A DNA stretch of 64,000 nucleotides from JADJOY01 sp046331705 [NCBI: bacterium] (lineage in GTDB: Bacteria; JADJOY01), in assembly GCA_046331705.1 (NCBI GenBank), contig JAXLQJ010000022.1, forward strand, positions 1 to 64,000, in the 5' to 3' direction. The notes beneath the pieces were generated by a model, which was given only the letters and a program-made list of their open reading frames with translations, had not been told where the DNA came from and did no database searches. Both the position numbers and the translations under genes were made by a program. Of this stretch, positions 61,747 through 64,000 are shown in pieces (position 1 is the first letter of the stretch; each line of letters begins with the position of its first letter).

Positions 61747-63429
61747 TCAGTACCCCTGGCAGAACGGGCCGACCTGATCGGTGCCGCCGAGAATCGCGTT
61801 GCAGACGAACGCCGGCGTGCCGTAGGCGAACCACGCCTTGCCGTCGGACGATGCGGCGCAGCGGTGGGTCGATGCGGCACCGCCCTTCTCGACCAAGCAG
61901 CTCTCACCGCGGCGCACCACCACGGTCGCAGGGTCGGCACCGGCCTGGGCGGCGCAGAAGCTCGCGACACCGGTTTCGCTCCAGCCCAATGCCGCGGGGA
62001 AGTCCGCGCAGTTGTTCGGCGCGAAGCTGCTCTGGTAGCGGCAGGTCAGCACCTCGCCGTCGACGGGTACCGGGTCGCACGCGCTGCGCGGGCACAGGCT
62101 CGGGTCGGCGACGCACGAGCCATCGGGGCACGCGAAGCTCGTGTCACCCGAGCACCCCGTGTGGACCGGCTCCAGCGTGATGTCCATCGCTTTCACGGTC
62201 TGGCGATGCGCTTCGCCGTCGAAGGGGAACGTGAGCGGCGCGGCGTCCTTGCCGTAGTAGAAGTCACCGTCCACCGGGAGCGGCGGGAACTTGGGCTCGA
62301 GCTGCAGATGGACGTAGAGGTGGTAGGCACCCGAGAGCAACGCCTCGCGGTAGTAGGTGCAACCCGGAATCTCGATCGTGAGCGGCTTCTCCACGTCGAT
62401 GTCGGGGCTCAAGATCTGGTTGGTATCGGTGCCGCCGTCGGGTGGCCGCGCGGGCGGGAACTCCCAGTCGGCGTCGGTGTAGAAGAACGCGAGGAGCTGG
62501 CTCGCGACGTGCGGGAGCTTCTCGGGCACGTGGATGGTGAGCGCGAGCTTGTCGCTCTGCGGACAGACGTCGATGTCGCACTCGGTGGCGACCGAGGGAT
62601 CGGGCGAGAAGTCGGTCTTCACGCACGGTCCGCAACCGCATTGCTCGGGTGGCGCGGCGTCGCCGGTGCGCACGCAACGAACGTCGCCGTAGCTGCACAC
62701 GTGGTTGAAGCCGACGGCGCCGGTGTCGAAGGTGACGTACGCGACCCAGCGCTCGGGATCGTCGACGGCGCGGTCGCTGGCCCAGGTCTCGAGCGGATGG
62801 CCGTGGACGGCAGGGTCCGGCTTGTCGCAGGTACCCGTCAGGGCGCCGGCCCAGTAGCAGCCGTCCGCGCCCGGTCCCGCGTACTCGTCGCCACCCAGGC
62901 ACGCGGGATCGAGGCCGTCGCCGGTCTTGCTGCCGGACCGGACGCCGCACGAGCCGCCGGTCTGGGTGCTCGCGTGGCCCGCCACCAGCGTGCGTAGCTC
63001 GTCGATGGTGGGCACGCGCCAATCGTCGTAGCCGCCCAGCACCAGCTCGTCGCAGTAGCGCTGGGCTTCCTCGGGACGCAGACCGACGTCGGCGGCGGTG
63101 TAGGCGTCCTTCTGCGGGTCCTGCCAGCACAGGCCGGTCTTGGGATCACACCAGACGGGCGGGTGGCAGGTACCGTGATCGTCACACGCGCCCTCCGGGC
63201 AACCGGTGCCAGGCGCCGCCGCGCGAAACGTGCACACCTCGCGTTCGTCACAGACACCGACCCGGCAGGGATCGTCGCTGACGCAGGTGTCCTCGCACGC
63301 GAGCTCCTGCGGCACTCCGCCGCCACCGCCGGCTCCGTCACCGGCGGACCGATCGCAGCCCGACGCCGACAGCCACGCGCACAACCCCGCTGCAGCAACG
63401 AGCCGTGCGAGCGCCGACTGGTGCGACAT
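61747..63429 (-). CDS. Cys-rich lipoprotein with DUF1566-like (Lcl C-terminal) domain
   Basis: 560 residues. The lipobox LSASGC is followed by a Gly-rich linker and an EGF-like Cys-rich stretch (CEDTCVSDDPCRVGVCDEREVC). Next comes a DUF1566-like domain: WCDPKTGLCWQDP, EEAQRYCDELVLGGYDDWRVPTIDEL and VRCVRTG. In Legionella the related Lcl domain takes part in adhesion. The second half (LALTIHVPEKLPHVASQLLAFFYTDADW to FPFDGEAHRQTVKAMDITLE) looks like a beta-sandwich. The end holds more cysteine pairs. It is probably surface-exposed; its function is unknown. The start is ATG 63429. Confidence 0.8.
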   Translation of the reverse strand: MSHQSALARLVAAAGLCAWLSASGCDRSAGDGAGGGGGVPQELACEDTCVSDDPCRVGVCDEREVCTFRAAAPGTGCPEGACDDHGTCHPPVWCDPKTGLCWQDPQKDAYTAADVGLRPEEAQRYCDELVLGGYDDWRVPTIDELRTLVAGHASTQTGGSCGVRSGSKTGDGLDPACLGGDEYAGPGADGCYWAGALTGTCDKPDPAVHGHPLETWASDRAVDDPERWVAYVTFDTGAVGFNHVCSYGDVRCVRTGDAAPPEQCGCGPCVKTDFSPDPSVATECDIDVCPQSDKLALTIHVPEKLPHVASQLLAFFYTDADWEFPPARPPDGGTDTNQILSPDIDVEKPLTIEIPGCTYYREALLSGAYHLYVHLQLEPKFPPLPVDGDFYYGKDAAPLTFPFDGEAHRQTVKAMDITLEPVHTGCSGDTSFACPDGSCVADPSLCPRSACDPVPVDGEVLTCRYQSSFAPNNCADFPAALGWSETGVASFCAAQAGADPATVVVRRGESCLVEKGGAASTHRCAASSDGKAWFAYGTPAFVCNAILGGTDQVGPFCQGY

Positions 63430-63568
63430 CGTCTCCCCCTCCTCGAGCTGCCGCCGGGCCCCGTCCGGCCGCGCCGCAGGGCGCCCGCGCGAGCGCCGTC
63501 GCCGAATCTACGGCACGGCGCACGCGGATTCGACGCTGCTCCGACCCAGAGCTTGCGCACCAGGGCGG

Positions 63569-63605
63569 TTGTTGATATTTTGTATAGGTATTGACAACGT
63601 ATTGA
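63569..63605 (+). promoter_or_regulatory. A/T-rich promoter/operator region of the DUF523 gene
   Basis: This stretch is strikingly A/T-rich against its surroundings. It contains GTATTGA twice (63588-63594 and 63599-63605), eleven bases apart, i.e. one helical turn, preceded by TGTATAGG and overlapping TTGACA. It reads as a regulated promoter with a tandem-site operator, possibly for a MerR-type regulator; exact -10/-35 boxes are unclear. Confidence 0.45.
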
Positions 63606-63618
63606 GCAGGGAGAACCG

Positions 63619-64000
63619 ATGCGCACGAGTGATCCCGGAAGCAACCGAATCCGCGTGGGAGTGAGCGCCTGCCTGGTGGGCGCGCAAGTCCGCTTCGATG
63701 GCGGCCACAAGCGCGACCGGCGGGTCGCCGAGACGCTGGCGCGCCACTTCGAGCTGGTGACGGTCTGTCCGGAGGTCGAGGTGGGCATGGGCACGCCACG
63801 CGAGACCGTGCGTCTCGTGAGCGATCGGGAGCGGCCACGGCTCGTGACGTCGCGCAGCGCCGTGGATTGGACCGAGCGCATGGAGAGCTACGCGACGGCG
63901 CGGGTGACCCGGGCGGACCTCGCGGATCTCCGAGGCTTCATCCTCAAGAGCGACTCGCCGAGCTGCGGCCTGGAGCGCGTCCGGGTGTACGGCGCGAGCG
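63619..64000 (+). CDS. DUF523 family protein (3' end outside window)
   Basis: About 127 codons are visible. VGVSACLVGAQVRFDGGHKRD opens the DUF523 (YbbK) domain, ELVTVCPEVEVGMGTPRETVRL follows, and GFILKSDSPSCGLERVRVYG is the conserved Cys segment just before the edge. In many bacteria this domain is fused to DUF1722 (YbgA-like) and lies near photolyase genes under light- or oxygen-responsive regulators; whether a DUF1722 part follows here cannot be seen. The ATG at 63619 has a GGGAG site. The biochemical role is unknown; the cysteines suggest thiol or metal chemistry. Confidence 0.88.
   Translation, partial: MRTSDPGSNRIRVGVSACLVGAQVRFDGGHKRDRRVAETLARHFELVTVCPEVEVGMGTPRETVRLVSDRERPRLVTSRSAVDWTERMESYATARVTRADLADLRGFILKSDSPSCGLERVRVYGAS

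Overview
The window is a high-GC (around 70% by eye) chromosomal segment from a Gram-negative bacterium. Lipoprotein signals, outer-membrane barrels, giant multiheme cytochromes, a CSLREA/choice-of-anchor protein, a type III polyketide synthase, an orphan carbamoyltransferase and long secreted beta-propeller proteins together suggest the former deltaproteobacteria (Myxococcota, Desulfobacterota or Candidatus Binatota). That placement is inference. I saw no rRNA, tRNA, CRISPR array, integrase or transposase gene.

Layout. 1-10.7 kb: mostly minus-strand housekeeping and secreted genes. These are an alpha/beta hydrolase lipoprotein (cut by the left edge), a small Cys-rich lipoprotein, a CSLREA protein, a membrane phosphodiester-glycosidase-like protein, a tandem S-adenosylmethionine-decarboxylase-like protein, an SRPBCC protein, a flavin reductase, a GFA protein, and a GNAT acetyltransferase coupled to an S41-type secreted peptidase. 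10.8-21.8 kb: the outstanding region, a compact minus-strand cluster whose genes mostly overlap by four bases. It runs from an ECF sigma factor and its zinc/cupin anti-sigma factor into five multiheme c-type cytochromes, one outer-membrane beta-barrel and a membrane b-type cytochrome. I count 40 canonical CxxCH heme sites plus eight possible spaced variants. It reads as a complete quinol-to-outside electron conduit under its own sigma factor.

21.9-39.7 kb: a type III polyketide synthase, a secreted propeller protein, a NodU/TobZ-type carbamoyltransferase, a sirtuin, a Gfo/Idh/MocA oxidoreductase, a large hybrid histidine kinase with three receivers and an HPt domain, a Ski2-like helicase, a ketopantoate-reductase-like protein, a secreted PQQ-dependent sugar-dehydrogenase-like protein and an ArnT/PMT-like membrane glycosyltransferase. 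40.0-47.1 kb: a plus-strand polysaccharide operon, again with start/stop overlaps: deacetylase-glycosyltransferase fusion, second deacetylase, sugar aminotransferase, sugar dehydrogenase, hexapeptide acyltransferase and an FAD sugar-mutase-like oxidoreductase. It looks able to make, acylate and trim an N-acetylated amino-sugar polymer.

47.3-64 kb: a TetR/VOC-like pair with a 19-bp palindrome at the regulator's start, a penicillin-acylase-family lipoprotein, and a nitric-oxide defence unit (NorR-like sigma-54 activator divergent from ytfE and quinol nitric oxide reductase, with a sigma-54-like promoter and inverted repeats between them). Four secreted or outer-membrane proteins of unclear role follow, then the start of a DUF523 gene. 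Starts were chosen from Shine-Dalgarno sites and stop/start overlaps where these were visible. Family names rest on motif recognition only.
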